Shown one piece after another: positions 18,876 to 27,485 of a stretch of 64,000 nt of DNA; positions within the stretch are counted from its first letter, which is position 1; every line of letters starts with the position of its first letter. Both the position numbers and the translations under genes were made by a program. The stretch comes from Streptococcus gallinaceus (GTDB lineage: Bacteria; Bacillota; Bacilli; Lactobacillales; Streptococcaceae): the NCBI RefSeq assembly GCF_024170225.1, contig NZ_JALJXU010000006.1, positions 62,001 through 126,000 of the forward strand. The letters are read 5' to 3'. The notes beneath the pieces were generated by a model, which was given only the letters and a program-made list of their open reading frames with translations, had not been told where the DNA came from and ran no database searches.

Positions 18876-19718
18876 ATGAAAGAAGAGTTGAAAAAACTAG
18901 AAAATTTTGCAACTGAAATCCGTTACCATACGCTCACAACTCTCAATCATTTGGGATTTGGGCATTACGGAGGAAGTTTATCAATTGTCGAAGTTTTGGC
19001 AGCTCTATATGGCGAAATTCTCGATGTAACAGTCCAGAATTTCTCGTCAACAGAGCGTGATTACTTTGTATTGTCAAAAGGCCATGCCGGTCCAGCTCTT
19101 TATAGCACCCTCTATCTCAAGGGATTTTTCGATCATGACTTTTTGTGGAGTCTCAATACAAACGGCACTCGCTTGCCATCTCATCCAGACCGCAATCTAA
19201 CTCCCGGTGTGGATATGACGACTGGTTCCTTGGGTCAGGGAGTCAGTGCAGCAACTGGAATTGCCTACGGTCAAAAAATCAAACACAGTCCGCATCTTAC
19301 CTATACCATTGTTGGGGACGGCGAACTAAACGAGGGACAGTGCTGGGAAGCGGCTCAGTTTGCAGCGCACCAACAATTATCCAACCTCATCCTTTTTGTA
19401 GATGACAATAAGAAGCAGTTGGATGGCACGACAGATGAGATTTGTAAGACCTTTGATTTTGCAGAAAAATTCCGTGCATTTGGCTGGGAAGCTGTCCGTG
19501 TGGATGGATTAGATATTGCGGCGATTATTGGAGCTGTTGAAGAGTTGAAAGCCAGCTTATCTCTTCAACCCAAATGTATCGTGCTTGATACGGTGAAAGG
19601 CCAGGGAGTCCCATTCTTGGAAGAAATGGCTAGCAATCACCACTTGCGTTTAACCAGTGAATTGGAAGAGCGTTTGGAACAAGCCGCTGAGGAAGTGCGA
19701 CAAGGATTGGAGGGATAG
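18876..19718 (+). CDS. Transketolase, N-terminal (thiamine diphosphate binding) subunit
   Basis: A 280-residue protein equal to the N-terminal domain of transketolase. It contains the ThDP-binding signature GDGELNEGQCWEA with a following DDNKKQLDG, and the upstream GSLGQGVSAATGIA. Split transketolases work as complexes with a separate C-terminal subunit, encoded directly downstream. It starts two bases after the EIIC gene, so it is part of the PTS operon. The reaction would move a two-carbon ketol unit from a ketose phosphate, probably the product imported by the PTS. Confidence 0.9.
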   Translation: MKEELKKLENFATEIRYHTLTTLNHLGFGHYGGSLSIVEVLAALYGEILDVTVQNFSSTERDYFVLSKGHAGPALYSTLYLKGFFDHDFLWSLNTNGTRLPSHPDRNLTPGVDMTTGSLGQGVSAATGIAYGQKIKHSPHLTYTIVGDGELNEGQCWEAAQFAAHQQLSNLILFVDDNKKQLDGTTDEICKTFDFAEKFRAFGWEAVRVDGLDIAAIIGAVEELKASLSLQPKCIVLDTVKGQGVPFLEEMASNHHLRLTSELEERLEQAAEEVRQGLEG

Positions 19719-19719
19719 C

Positions 19720-20643
19720 ATGAGATCAGCAAAAGAAATGCGAAAAGTCTACAGTGATTTCTTGGCAGAATTCGGTCAGGAAGATAAAACGATCGCAGCG
19801 ATTGAAGCAGACCTATCTAGCTCCATGTCGACCAACCAGTTAGGGGCTATTCTTGGGAAACGTTATGTTAATGTCGGTATCATGGAGCAAGAAATGATTG
19901 GGATTGCAGCTGGTCTTGCTGTTCAAGGTTTTAAACCTTATGTTCACACTTTTGGACCATTTGCCAGCCGACGAGTGTATGACCAGGTTTTCCTTTCTCT
20001 CGGATATGCACAGTTAAATGCGACGATCATTGGGTCTGATGCGGGGGTATCTGCTGAAATGAATGGCGGAACTCACATGCCGTTTGAAGATTTGGGTCTG
20101 ATGCGGTTAATTCCTAAAATGCGTGTTTATGAAGTCAGTGATGATGTTCAGTTTGCGGCAGTTTTGGAAGAAACCTTGGCTGGTGAACACTTGAATTACA
20201 TTCGGACTATTCGTAAGGCGCCGACAGCCATCTATCAAGGTGGTGAGGATTTTAGCAAGGGTTATTGCATTTTACGAACAGGTGCTGATGCAACCATTGT
20301 TGCCAGCGGGATTATGGTGGAGGAAGCCTTGGCGGCGGCAGAGAGCTTGGCTGAGCAGGGAATAGATGTTCAGGTTATCGACCTTTTCCGTATCAAGCCG
20401 ATTGATCCAAGTTTAATGGAGCACTTACTTGGTAAACATGTCATCACAGCAGAAAATCACAATCGTATTGGCGGCTTGGGAAGCGCTATTTGTGAACTGC
20501 TTGCTAGTCAATCTCAGACACCAGTTTATCGTGTCGGTGTTGAGGAAGCATTTGGACAAGTAGGAAAAATGGACTATCTAAAAGAGGTCTATGGTTTAAC
20601 AACACAAGCCATTGTCGACTTGGTAACTTCGGTACTGAAATAA
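19720..20643 (+). CDS. Transketolase, C-terminal (pyrimidine-binding) subunit
   Basis: A 307-residue partner of the preceding gene, starting one base after its stop. It carries the transketolase pyrimidine domain (IEADLSSSMSTNQLG, NVGIMEQEMIGIAAGLA, with the catalytic Glu in EQEM) and the C-terminal domain (VIDLFRIKPID, AENHNRIGGLGSA). ATG 19720 is chosen over a TTG-initiated longer frame that would lie inside the upstream gene. Together the two subunits make one transketolase distinct from any central-metabolism enzyme encoded elsewhere. Confidence 0.9.
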   Translation: MRSAKEMRKVYSDFLAEFGQEDKTIAAIEADLSSSMSTNQLGAILGKRYVNVGIMEQEMIGIAAGLAVQGFKPYVHTFGPFASRRVYDQVFLSLGYAQLNATIIGSDAGVSAEMNGGTHMPFEDLGLMRLIPKMRVYEVSDDVQFAAVLEETLAGEHLNYIRTIRKAPTAIYQGGEDFSKGYCILRTGADATIVASGIMVEEALAAAESLAEQGIDVQVIDLFRIKPIDPSLMEHLLGKHVITAENHNRIGGLGSAICELLASQSQTPVYRVGVEEAFGQVGKMDYLKEVYGLTTQAIVDLVTSVLK

Positions 20644-20647
20644 ACAG

Positions 20648-20679
20648 AAAAGACCGGGAACTCACTCTCGGTCTTTTAG
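20648..20679 (+). terminator. Terminator of the PTS-transketolase operon
   Basis: AAAAGACCG and CGGTCTTTT form a 9-bp stem around a 12-base loop, just after the last gene. Confidence 0.8.
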
Positions 20680-20739
20680 TCTATATTTTTGCAAAAACCA
20701 ATAGATAGTGATAATATAAAGTCAAAATGGAGGTAAGCT

Positions 20740-21696
20740 ATGGGATTATTAGTAGAAGGAAAATGGGTTGACCAATGGTATGATACCAAGAAGTCAGGTG
20801 GACGTTTTGTGCGGACCAATGCGCTCTTTCGGAATTGGATTACAGCGGACGGTTCGGCTGGTCCGACGGGAGTTGGCGGTTATCAGGCAGAGGCGGGGCG
20901 TTATCATTTGTATGTATCTCTTGCTTGTCCATGGGCCAGTCGTACCTTGATGATGCGGGCCTTGAAGGGGCTAGAGGACATGATTTCTGTATCGGTTGTG
21001 CACCCGCTCATGTTGGAAAATGGCTGGACCTTTGCGGACGGTCCTGGTGTGGTTGCAGATCCGATTTTGGAGGCGGATTATTTGCATGAGATTTATACTC
21101 ATGTTCAGCCTGACTATACGGGGCGCGTGACGGTGCCGGTTCTCTACGATAAAAAGACAGATACCATTGTCAGCAATGAGTCGGCGGATATTATTCGCAT
21201 GTTTAACTCGGCTTTCGACCAGATTGGTGTAAAAAAAGGAGACTATGCTCTTGCTGCCTTGCTTGACGAGATTGATGCCATGAATGAAACAATTTACCAC
21301 GCAGTCAATAACGGTGTCTACAAGGTTGGATTTGCTACGGACCAAGCTGTCTACGAAGAGGAATTAGGTCATCTTTTTGCGGCTTTGGATGAGTTGGAGG
21401 CCTTGTTGAGCACGCAAGAATACCTCGTTGGCAATCAATTTACAGAGGCAGACATTCGTCTCTTTACAACGCTCGTACGTTTTGATGCGGTTTACTATGG
21501 GCATTTTAAGTGTAATCTCAAGCGCTTGGTAGATTATCCACATTTGTGGCAGTATACGAAAAAAATTTACCACATGCCAGGAATTGCGGCAACGGTAGAT
21601 TTTGGCCATATCAAACAACATTATTATGGTAGCCATAAGACCATCAATCCAAATGGGATTGTACCTGTGGGACCATTACTGGACTGGAATCTCTAG
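20740..21696 (+). CDS. Glutathionyl-hydroquinone reductase-like (xi-class GST) protein
   Basis: A 318-residue protein of the ECM4/YqjG family. The N-terminal thioredoxin-like domain holds the active-site Cys at about residue 63 in SLACPWASR, and the C-terminal helical GST domain has FTEADIRLFTTLVRFD and ends with the characteristic NPNGIVPVGP. These enzymes reduce glutathionyl-hydroquinones and act in quinone or xenobiotic metabolism. The start has GGAGG seven bases upstream. The gene ends inside the convergent hydrolase gene (21-base overlap). Confidence 0.88.
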   Translation: MGLLVEGKWVDQWYDTKKSGGRFVRTNALFRNWITADGSAGPTGVGGYQAEAGRYHLYVSLACPWASRTLMMRALKGLEDMISVSVVHPLMLENGWTFADGPGVVADPILEADYLHEIYTHVQPDYTGRVTVPVLYDKKTDTIVSNESADIIRMFNSAFDQIGVKKGDYALAALLDEIDAMNETIYHAVNNGVYKVGFATDQAVYEEELGHLFAALDELEALLSTQEYLVGNQFTEADIRLFTTLVRFDAVYYGHFKCNLKRLVDYPHLWQYTKKIYHMPGIAATVDFGHIKQHYYGSHKTINPNGIVPVGPLLDWNL

Positions 21697-22413
21697 AAAT
21701 TCACGAATGACCTGGGCAGTTTGCTCAGGTTTTTCTGTGTGTGGACTGTGCCCGCAATCAAGACTCGTGTTGAGATGGATATGCTGGGGGACAGTAGCCA
21801 ACATTTGCTGTTTGCTATCCAAGGTTTCCTTGTCAGACTGGGCGATGAGAAGAGTGGAGCAGGTTACTTGAGAAAGAAGATTCTCAAATTCTCTCTGAAG
21901 GCGAATCAGCTCAAGGATGCTCTCTTTGTTGAGATGAAAGCGATAGGCGTCGTCTTTCCAGATAAAGGTCTCACGAATAGCCTCTTCCATGTGGCGAGAC
22001 CAGTAGGGGGCGCTAGCCTTTTCTTGCTCGATAATGGCCTCAATGTCTGTGAAGATGGTTTCTTTTAAGAAATTTTCTGTCCCAGCCAAGGCTTCTTCCA
22101 GAGATTCGAAACTGTCAAATTGGAAATATCCCCCATCCAGCAGGACCAACTTTTCTAATTGAGGAAATTGTATAGCCAAGAAAGTTGCCAGATTTGCCCC
22201 CATGGAATGAGCGATGAGATAGAAAGGGGCAGAGGTATCAATTTTCGCTGCAAACCAATCTCGCAATTCAAGAGGGCTAGTGACCATGTCTTGCATATTT
22301 TGACCATGACCAGGCAGGTCGATATAGACCAAGGTTTGCCCCAGAAATTCTGCCAACTCTTTAACCTGGTGGCGATTGCCTCCCAGACCACCTAAAAAAT
22401 AAATCGTGTGCAT
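21676..22413 (-). CDS. Alpha/beta hydrolase
   Basis: A 245-residue hydrolase. The oxyanion-side motif is FLGGLGGNRHQ near the N terminus, the nucleophile elbow is IAHSMGANLA (Ser in G/H-x-S-x-G form), and a late DCGHSPHTEKPEQTA supplies the catalytic His. It resembles MenH-like or esterase-type proteins, but without a menaquinone operon next to it I do not assign a substrate. It is convergent with and overlaps the GST-like gene by 21 bases, and no terminator lies between them. Confidence 0.82.
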   Translation of the reverse strand: MHTIYFLGGLGGNRHQVKELAEFLGQTLVYIDLPGHGQNMQDMVTSPLELRDWFAAKIDTSAPFYLIAHSMGANLATFLAIQFPQLEKLVLLDGGYFQFDSFESLEEALAGTENFLKETIFTDIEAIIEQEKASAPYWSRHMEEAIRETFIWKDDAYRFHLNKESILELIRLQREFENLLSQVTCSTLLIAQSDKETLDSKQQMLATVPQHIHLNTSLDCGHSPHTEKPEQTAQVIREFLEIPVQ

Positions 22414-22576
22414 AGCTCTCTCCTTCTTTTTATCATCATTATAGCATAGTTATGTTTGAAAAAACTCCAACTAAAAAGAGATAAATCCCAACCAATTTCC
22501 TATTTATAGTTGTTTCCTTTGGGTTTATACTGTGATTGTCAAGAGCTCAAGATGAATAAAACAAGGAGTTATTACC

Positions 22577-23069
22577 ATGCAAACAATTGGTGAAAAAATT
22601 AAAGTATTGCGAAGAGAGGCAGGTCTCAGTCAGCAGCAGTTGGCGGATAAGCTTGGTCTGTCTAATCAAGCTATTTCCAAATGGGAAACCAATACGGCTC
22701 AACCAGAAATTGGCTTGCTTCCTGAACTAGCAATGGTTTTTGGAGTTAGTATTGATGAGTTATTTGATTATACCAAGGAAAAATATCTGGATAAAATTGA
22801 AGGTCGGCTGGATAGTGGACAATTCCCTATCTGCTCACGGTTGCTACGAAGAGGTCATTCCTATCTGGGAGGCGGCTTATGAGGCGCAAGAGAAACCTCG
22901 ATTCACAGATTACCATCTTGCCATTGCCCAGTGCTATCTCCTTTTAGGAAACAAGGCTGGCGCTATCCAGGCTTACCAGAAAGTCATAGACATTCTCAAG
23001 ACAGACTGGAATTGCAGATTTGGAAGAGCCATTGATGAGGTGGAAGAAAAAATTCGACAGTTGACCTAA
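22577..23069 (+). pseudogene. XRE-family regulator with C-terminal TPR domain, internally deleted and frameshifted
   Basis: The first frame (22577-22882) starts with a clear XRE helix-turn-helix (IGEKIKVLRREAGLSQQQLA, SNQAISKWE) and continues to KEKYLDKIEGRLDSG. It then runs into unrelated codons. In the second frame, from about 22815 to 23069, CYEEVIPIWEAAYEAQEKPR leads into LAIAQCYLLLGNKAGAIQAYQKV, the last tetratricopeptide-like segment of a known regulator type of about 350-400 residues. Roughly 200 central residues are missing and the two ends are in different frames. The start has AAGGAG. The shortened protein may still bind DNA. Confidence 0.78.
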
Positions 23070-23072
23070 AAA

Positions 23073-23097
23073 AGAGCTGTATCATCAATACAGCTCT
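23073..23097. terminator. Bidirectional terminator
   Basis: AGAGCTGTAT and ATACAGCTCT form a perfect 10-bp stem around CATCA. A-runs upstream and T residues downstream suit both the plus-strand regulator remnant and the minus-strand YrdC gene. Confidence 0.78.
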
Positions 23098-23127
23098 CTT
23101 TGGGGTTTCTAACCTAGTTAGCGAGAG

Positions 23128-23913
23128 TTAATAGTATTCACCTTGGCGGTAATTCCAAGAGTTGAAGTGGTCTGATAGGTGTATCATAATCTTATCAATA
23201 TCGAGACCTTTGCGGATGACAACTGGACATGGCTCGATTGAGCGGCTGTTGGCACCTTGCTCGGGAATGAGTTTACCATCGGCATCAACCATAGACACCA
23301 TGACACCTTGTTCGTAGCGCGTTTCGATGGTCTTGTCGGGTTGGATAGAAGCGACGTAGTCGTCTGCCTCGATGACCAAGTCAACTTTAGACTCGATGCG
23401 TTCACCGATTCCTTCGACCTTACCACGATTCCCTTTACCAGAAGGATTGGCAGAAGAAGCGTAGACCATACGACCTTCTTTTTCCCACATTTCTTTGGCA
23501 ATCTGCTCACCGGCTACGCCGAACTTGATAACAAAGCAAGAAGTACCACGAACGTCAGTCATCAGCTCTTCACGACCATCACCATAGGCCTTCATTTTCT
23601 CATAAGCTTCTGGCTTCCAAGGAAGAATACAACCTAAAAGAATGTCCTCGTCCCAATGTTTTTTGTAGAAAGCATCGATTTCAGGCGTCAATTGTGCCAA
23701 TTCGCGTAATTCATCCATGCTACCGCAGAGAACGACACCTGGTTTGTTGCGTTTGCGTTCTTTTGCATCAAATTTACGCTCCAAACCAGCCTTGTCAGCT
23801 GTCATGATAATGTATCCAACCTTTGTAGGGCAGACGATTACACCACCCTCACCTCTAATAATATCGTACCCTTCTTGAGAGAGATTTCCATCCCAATGAA
23901 TGTGTCTTGTCAT
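23128..23913 (-). CDS. YrdC/Sua5-domain protein
   Basis: A 261-residue protein with a YrdC-type fold. Visible features are the Lys/Arg-rich loop KERKRNKPGVVLCG, near the nucleotide site of threonylcarbamoyl-AMP synthases, and SSANPSGKGN, the family signature that binds threonine and nucleotide. The C-terminal half (ADDYVASIQPDKTIETRYEQG) differs from standard TsaC/Sua5. Start ATG 23913 follows GAGGAG at seven bases; ATG 23919 sits too close to that site. It may be an auxiliary paralogue rather than the main TsaC, which I do not see here. Confidence 0.8.
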   Translation of the reverse strand: MTRHIHWDGNLSQEGYDIIRGEGGVIVCPTKVGYIIMTADKAGLERKFDAKERKRNKPGVVLCGSMDELRELAQLTPEIDAFYKKHWDEDILLGCILPWKPEAYEKMKAYGDGREELMTDVRGTSCFVIKFGVAGEQIAKEMWEKEGRMVYASSANPSGKGNRGKVEGIGERIESKVDLVIEADDYVASIQPDKTIETRYEQGVMVSMVDADGKLIPEQGANSRSIEPCPVVIRKGLDIDKIMIHLSDHFNSWNYRQGEYY

Positions 23914-24023
23914 ATCCATGCTCCTCGACTTAATTTTCAGATAATTCAATCATATCAGAATATTCTAGATAATTCAACCCTATTTTATCAAATCTTGCAT
24001 TTTCCTCTCAAATATGCGACACT

Positions 24024-25787
24024 ATGGCTATGAAATACATGTTGAAAGAAATTCAAAAAGTTTATCATCAGCTGGATAAGATTTTATTACTATTTTTGGC
24101 TCTTTTTGGTGCCATTGAGGTGATTTGGATTCCGGTGAATTCGTTTTTAGCAGAGCATCTCTTGCGTTTGACGGGGCATGCCTATCTCTCCACGACCAAT
24201 ATCGGTGCGGTCTTGACGGCGCGGTGGTGGGTTACAGGCCTCTTTGTGCTCTTAATCTTAGTCAATCTCTTGATATCCTATCTAGAAATCGGCTTTGTCC
24301 TGACAGGAATCTTGACACTACTGGACCAGGAACCCAAAACCTTGAGACAATTTATCGGTCAGACCTACCGAGGTCTCTGCTCAAATTTACGAAGTCTGCA
24401 CTTGTCTAAGATTCTCTTTGTGCTCTGTTTTTCCGTGATTCTTTTTCCTTTTTTACGGAGAATCTTGGGAATTTACTACTTCAACAAGCTGGTCGTTCCG
24501 CAGTTTATCCTCGACTATCTCTCCAATCAATACCTGCTAGGCGGGCTGATTACAGGCTGTTTGCTCCTCTTTTTCTGGCTGACTGCGCGTGTCATGTACG
24601 CCCTTCCGCTAGTTTATTTTGACCAAAAAGGGGTGCGGGCTTCGTTGCTGACTTCATGGGAAAAAACGAGAGGGAGCGAGCAGTGGAAATCCCTTCTGCG
24701 CTTGCTGTGGATTATGTTGCAGTCGCAGCTCTTTTTCCTGCTTTTTGGCATCGTGACTTATAGCCTACAGGTAGCTGCAGACTTGTTACCAGAGGAGATT
24801 TCAGCGGTGGCAGCAGTGGGCAACTATATTGTACTGCGATTTGCCTACTATGGTGCAGTGGCCATCTTCTTGATTAAATTTGTAGAAATGTTGACGAGAC
24901 AAGGAATGCCAGACTATCGTCGTTCACGTTTGCGTCATCGCTTGCGCTTGACCATCATGCTGTTGGCTAGTCTTTACTTTGGTCTGCAAGGCGCGGTAAA
25001 TCTCTACTTTCCATTTAGCACTCTTCCCGTAACCATTTCACACCGAGGGGTTAATTTGAAAAATGGTGTTCAAAATACCATTTCTTCACTTGAAAAAACA
25101 GCGGTATTGAAACCGGACTATGTCGAGATGGATGTTCAGGAGACCAAGGATGGACAATTTGTGGTCATGCACGACAATGATATCCAGCAGTTGACAGGTT
25201 TTCCTGGCGGCACCCACGATTATAGTTTGAGCGAGATGACCGCGATGACAGCCAGTGAAAATGGCATGTCGGCCCCAGTTCCGTCTTTTGATGCCTACTT
25301 GAAGCGGGCAAATGAATTGGGTCAAAAGTTACTAGTAGAGATTAAGGTTAATTCGACGGATTCTCACAATATGACAAGAAATTTTCTCAAAAAGTACAGT
25401 AAGACCTTGCTGCAATACGGTCATCGCTTGCAGTTCTTGGATTATGATGTCATTCGACAAGCGGAAGAGTATGAACCTAAGTTGGTAACGGCTTTTATCC
25501 TGCCGTTTAACTCAATCTATCCAACAACAGTGGCTGACGGTTACACCATGGAGTATTCGTCACTCGACCAGAATTTTATGGTCAAATCCTGGCTTCGCCA
25601 GAAGATGGTCTATGCCTGGACGCCAAATGATACTGATACTATGAATCAAACGGTGCAGTTGCAGGTGGATGGGATTATTACGGACAACTTGACAGAACTG
25701 AAAGCTCTCTTGCAGGAATTGGAAGAAGACCACGATTATGCAGACCTCCTGCGTTACCAAATGGAAGGTCTCTTGTATCGATTTTAG
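24024..25787 (+). CDS. Membrane-anchored glycerophosphodiester phosphodiesterase
   Basis: A 587-residue protein. The N-terminal half (residues 1-325) is a multi-pass membrane domain of about seven or eight segments, of the type found fused to GDPD in Firmicutes. The catalytic GDPD domain begins near residue 338 with ISHRGVNLKNGVQNT (catalytic His-Arg), followed by DYVEMDVQETKDG (metal-binding Glu and Asp) and FVVMHDNDIQQL (second catalytic His). It hydrolyses glycerophosphodiesters or, in some relatives, acts on lipoteichoic-acid-derived lipids. No strong ribosome-binding site precedes ATG 24024, so the exact start is uncertain. Confidence 0.88.
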   Translation: MAMKYMLKEIQKVYHQLDKILLLFLALFGAIEVIWIPVNSFLAEHLLRLTGHAYLSTTNIGAVLTARWWVTGLFVLLILVNLLISYLEIGFVLTGILTLLDQEPKTLRQFIGQTYRGLCSNLRSLHLSKILFVLCFSVILFPFLRRILGIYYFNKLVVPQFILDYLSNQYLLGGLITGCLLLFFWLTARVMYALPLVYFDQKGVRASLLTSWEKTRGSEQWKSLLRLLWIMLQSQLFFLLFGIVTYSLQVAADLLPEEISAVAAVGNYIVLRFAYYGAVAIFLIKFVEMLTRQGMPDYRRSRLRHRLRLTIMLLASLYFGLQGAVNLYFPFSTLPVTISHRGVNLKNGVQNTISSLEKTAVLKPDYVEMDVQETKDGQFVVMHDNDIQQLTGFPGGTHDYSLSEMTAMTASENGMSAPVPSFDAYLKRANELGQKLLVEIKVNSTDSHNMTRNFLKKYSKTLLQYGHRLQFLDYDVIRQAEEYEPKLVTAFILPFNSIYPTTVADGYTMEYSSLDQNFMVKSWLRQKMVYAWTPNDTDTMNQTVQLQVDGIITDNLTELKALLQELEEDHDYADLLRYQMEGLLYRF

Positions 25788-25871
25788 AAAAAATGAAAAA
25801 TAACCTAAGGTGAGGGCTTGCTCGTAACGCTGGGTTATGTCCTATAATGAGGGCAGAAGGGAGGTGAAGAA

Positions 25872-26591
25872 ATGTCTGTTACCTATACAACTGGGGAGCT
25901 AGCCAAGAAAGCCAATGTCTCTGTTCGGACAGTCCAATACTATGACCAGCGAGGGATTTTGCAACCGAGCGATGTCACAGAAGGTGGGCGGAGGATTTAT
26001 TCGGAAGAGGATTTGATGACGCTTCAAATTATCTGTTTTCTGCGAGAATTGGATTTTTCCATTGATGATATCGGGAAAATATTGGTCGAAGAAAATGTTC
26101 AGCAGGTTCTGGAAATGCTCTTGGTGACCCAGATTAAACAATTAAAAACAGAGGTTGGGTCTGCGCAAGCAAAACTTGACACAGCTGTCAACGTACTTGA
26201 CAGTTTGAAAAAGCAAGATAACTATGAGTTGGCCTACCTGACAGACCTTTCGATCACTATGAAAAATCAAGATTCGTGGCAAAAGTTACAATGGAAGATG
26301 TATGGTATCCTCCTATTAGAAGCGGTGGTTTATGCTCTTCTTGTCTTTGGGGTTGGTCACTTGGGTCTTCGGTGGTTGCAGTGGTGTATGATGGGGGGCT
26401 TTATTTCTATCTATACCTATACGGTTATTCGTTTTCGCAAGAAATTTCACTATCTCTGTCCCAATTGTCACCATATTTTTGAGCCAAGTTTTAAAGAATT
26501 TGCCTGGGCAGGGCACACGCCCCGTACGCGGAAACTAACCTGTCCGTACTGCCATAAAAAATCCTATTGTCTGGAATTGGCTAAAGAATAA
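25872..26591 (+). CDS. MerR-type regulator with membrane segments and C-terminal zinc ribbon
   Basis: A 239-residue protein. The N-terminal 70 residues are a clear MerR winged helix (TTGELAKKANVSVRTVQYYDQRGIL). A helical region (to about 135) follows, then two hydrophobic segments over about residues 143-185. The C-terminal 45 residues hold two CxxC pairs (CPNC, CPYC) that should bind zinc. The start has GGGAGGTG seven bases before ATG. I know no assigned function for this layout. It looks like a membrane-tethered one-component sensor. A terminator follows. Confidence 0.82.
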   Translation: MSVTYTTGELAKKANVSVRTVQYYDQRGILQPSDVTEGGRRIYSEEDLMTLQIICFLRELDFSIDDIGKILVEENVQQVLEMLLVTQIKQLKTEVGSAQAKLDTAVNVLDSLKKQDNYELAYLTDLSITMKNQDSWQKLQWKMYGILLLEAVVYALLVFGVGHLGLRWLQWCMMGGFISIYTYTVIRFRKKFHYLCPNCHHIFEPSFKEFAWAGHTPRTRKLTCPYCHKKSYCLELAKE

Positions 26592-26595
26592 GTTT

Positions 26596-26620
26596 ATCCT
26601 CTCTTATGAGAGGATTTTCT
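26596..26620 (+). terminator. Terminator of the MerR-type gene
   Basis: ATCCTCTC and GAGAGGAT form a perfect 8-bp stem around TTAT, followed by TTTCT. Confidence 0.75.
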
Positions 26621-26706
26621 ATTGTTCAAGGAATGTGTTATACTGGGGAGAGTTGATGTGTATGCGGTATGCAGAGTTTGATTGCTAGGAGTGCGAGGGT
26701 GATAAA

Positions 26707-27099
26707 ATGGTTGAAAAAAGTATCAAGAAGCAGGCAGAAGAGCTTTGGGCAAGATATAAGTATGAGGTCCTGAGTCAGTCGCCAAAGATTTATTTGGAGA
26801 TTCGTCAGTATTTGAAGTCGGATGTGGTTGATTTGAGTGAGGTGCATCGTCTGATTGAGCAAGCTCGGGGTATGGAGGAAAATCGCCAGTATGTCTACAC
26901 GGCCATGCAGCATATGTGGGGGTATTTCAAAAAGGTAGCCAGACCAGAGGAAAAGAGAGACTTCCTATTCCGATTGGAGCAGTATGCAGCGGGTAGTGTG
27001 GACAAGGGAACACTTATCAAGGCACTGCAAGATCTTCTAAAACACTATCCGAATACCTATCTGAGCAATACCAGTATTTTAAAGGAGGATGATGAGTGA
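26707..27099 (+). CDS. DUF1722 (YbgA-like) protein
   Basis: A 130-residue protein matching the DUF1722 pattern as I know it: ARYKYEVLSQSPKIY near the start, YTAMQHMWGYFKK in the middle, and HYPNTYLSNTSIL at the end. The biochemical role is not known. In Escherichia coli the ybgA gene lies next to the photolyase gene phr. Here the next gene encodes a pyrimidine-dimer glycosylase-like protein and overlaps by four bases, so both contexts point to repair of UV photoproducts. That link is inference. Confidence 0.8.
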   Translation: MVEKSIKKQAEELWARYKYEVLSQSPKIYLEIRQYLKSDVVDLSEVHRLIEQARGMEENRQYVYTAMQHMWGYFKKVARPEEKRDFLFRLEQYAAGSVDKGTLIKALQDLLKHYPNTYLSNTSILKEDDE

Positions 27100-27473
27100 G
27101 ATTGTGGCATCAAGATTTCATTTCGCTTCTACCACGTCCGCAGCTACTGGGGCAACACCGAGAGTGCTGTGCCTTGCGGGGAAATGGTTGGGGAAAGAAA
27201 CACGCGACGGTGAACTATGTTTTTGATTATTCGCCCTATTGTCTATTTGCCTATCATCAGCTGATTATGGAGGAGATGACGCGGCGAGGTTATAAGGTCT
27301 CTGAAGAGTGGTTGCAGAAAGGTTATCGTGGGAAGACTTGTTTAGCTTATGAAAATCTTGTTCCAGTTCAGATTGGAAATCCCATCTATCCGGAGCACGA
27401 TGCTGATTATCGGAAAGAATGTCTTGACAATTTAGCAGAAAAAGGGATTTTCTTGGACCTAAAAACAAAATGA
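27096..27473 (+). CDS. Pyrimidine dimer DNA glycosylase-like protein (TIGR02328 / Pyr_excise type)
   Basis: A 125-residue protein starting MRLWHQDFISLLPRPQLLGQ, which resembles the T4 endonuclease V-like start region with its conserved MR-W...LP..L..QH pattern. HRECCALRGNGWGKKHATVNYV follows, with many His, Trp and Tyr residues. Relatives are annotated as pyrimidine dimer DNA glycosylases or as TIGR02328 proteins; activity of this subgroup is not established to my knowledge. GTG 27096 follows AAGGAGG at seven bases and overlaps the DUF1722 stop codon. Confidence 0.75.
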   Translation: MRLWHQDFISLLPRPQLLGQHRECCALRGNGWGKKHATVNYVFDYSPYCLFAYHQLIMEEMTRRGYKVSEEWLQKGYRGKTCLAYENLVPVQIGNPIYPEHDADYRKECLDNLAEKGIFLDLKTK

Positions 27474-27485
27474 AAGAGTAAAAAT

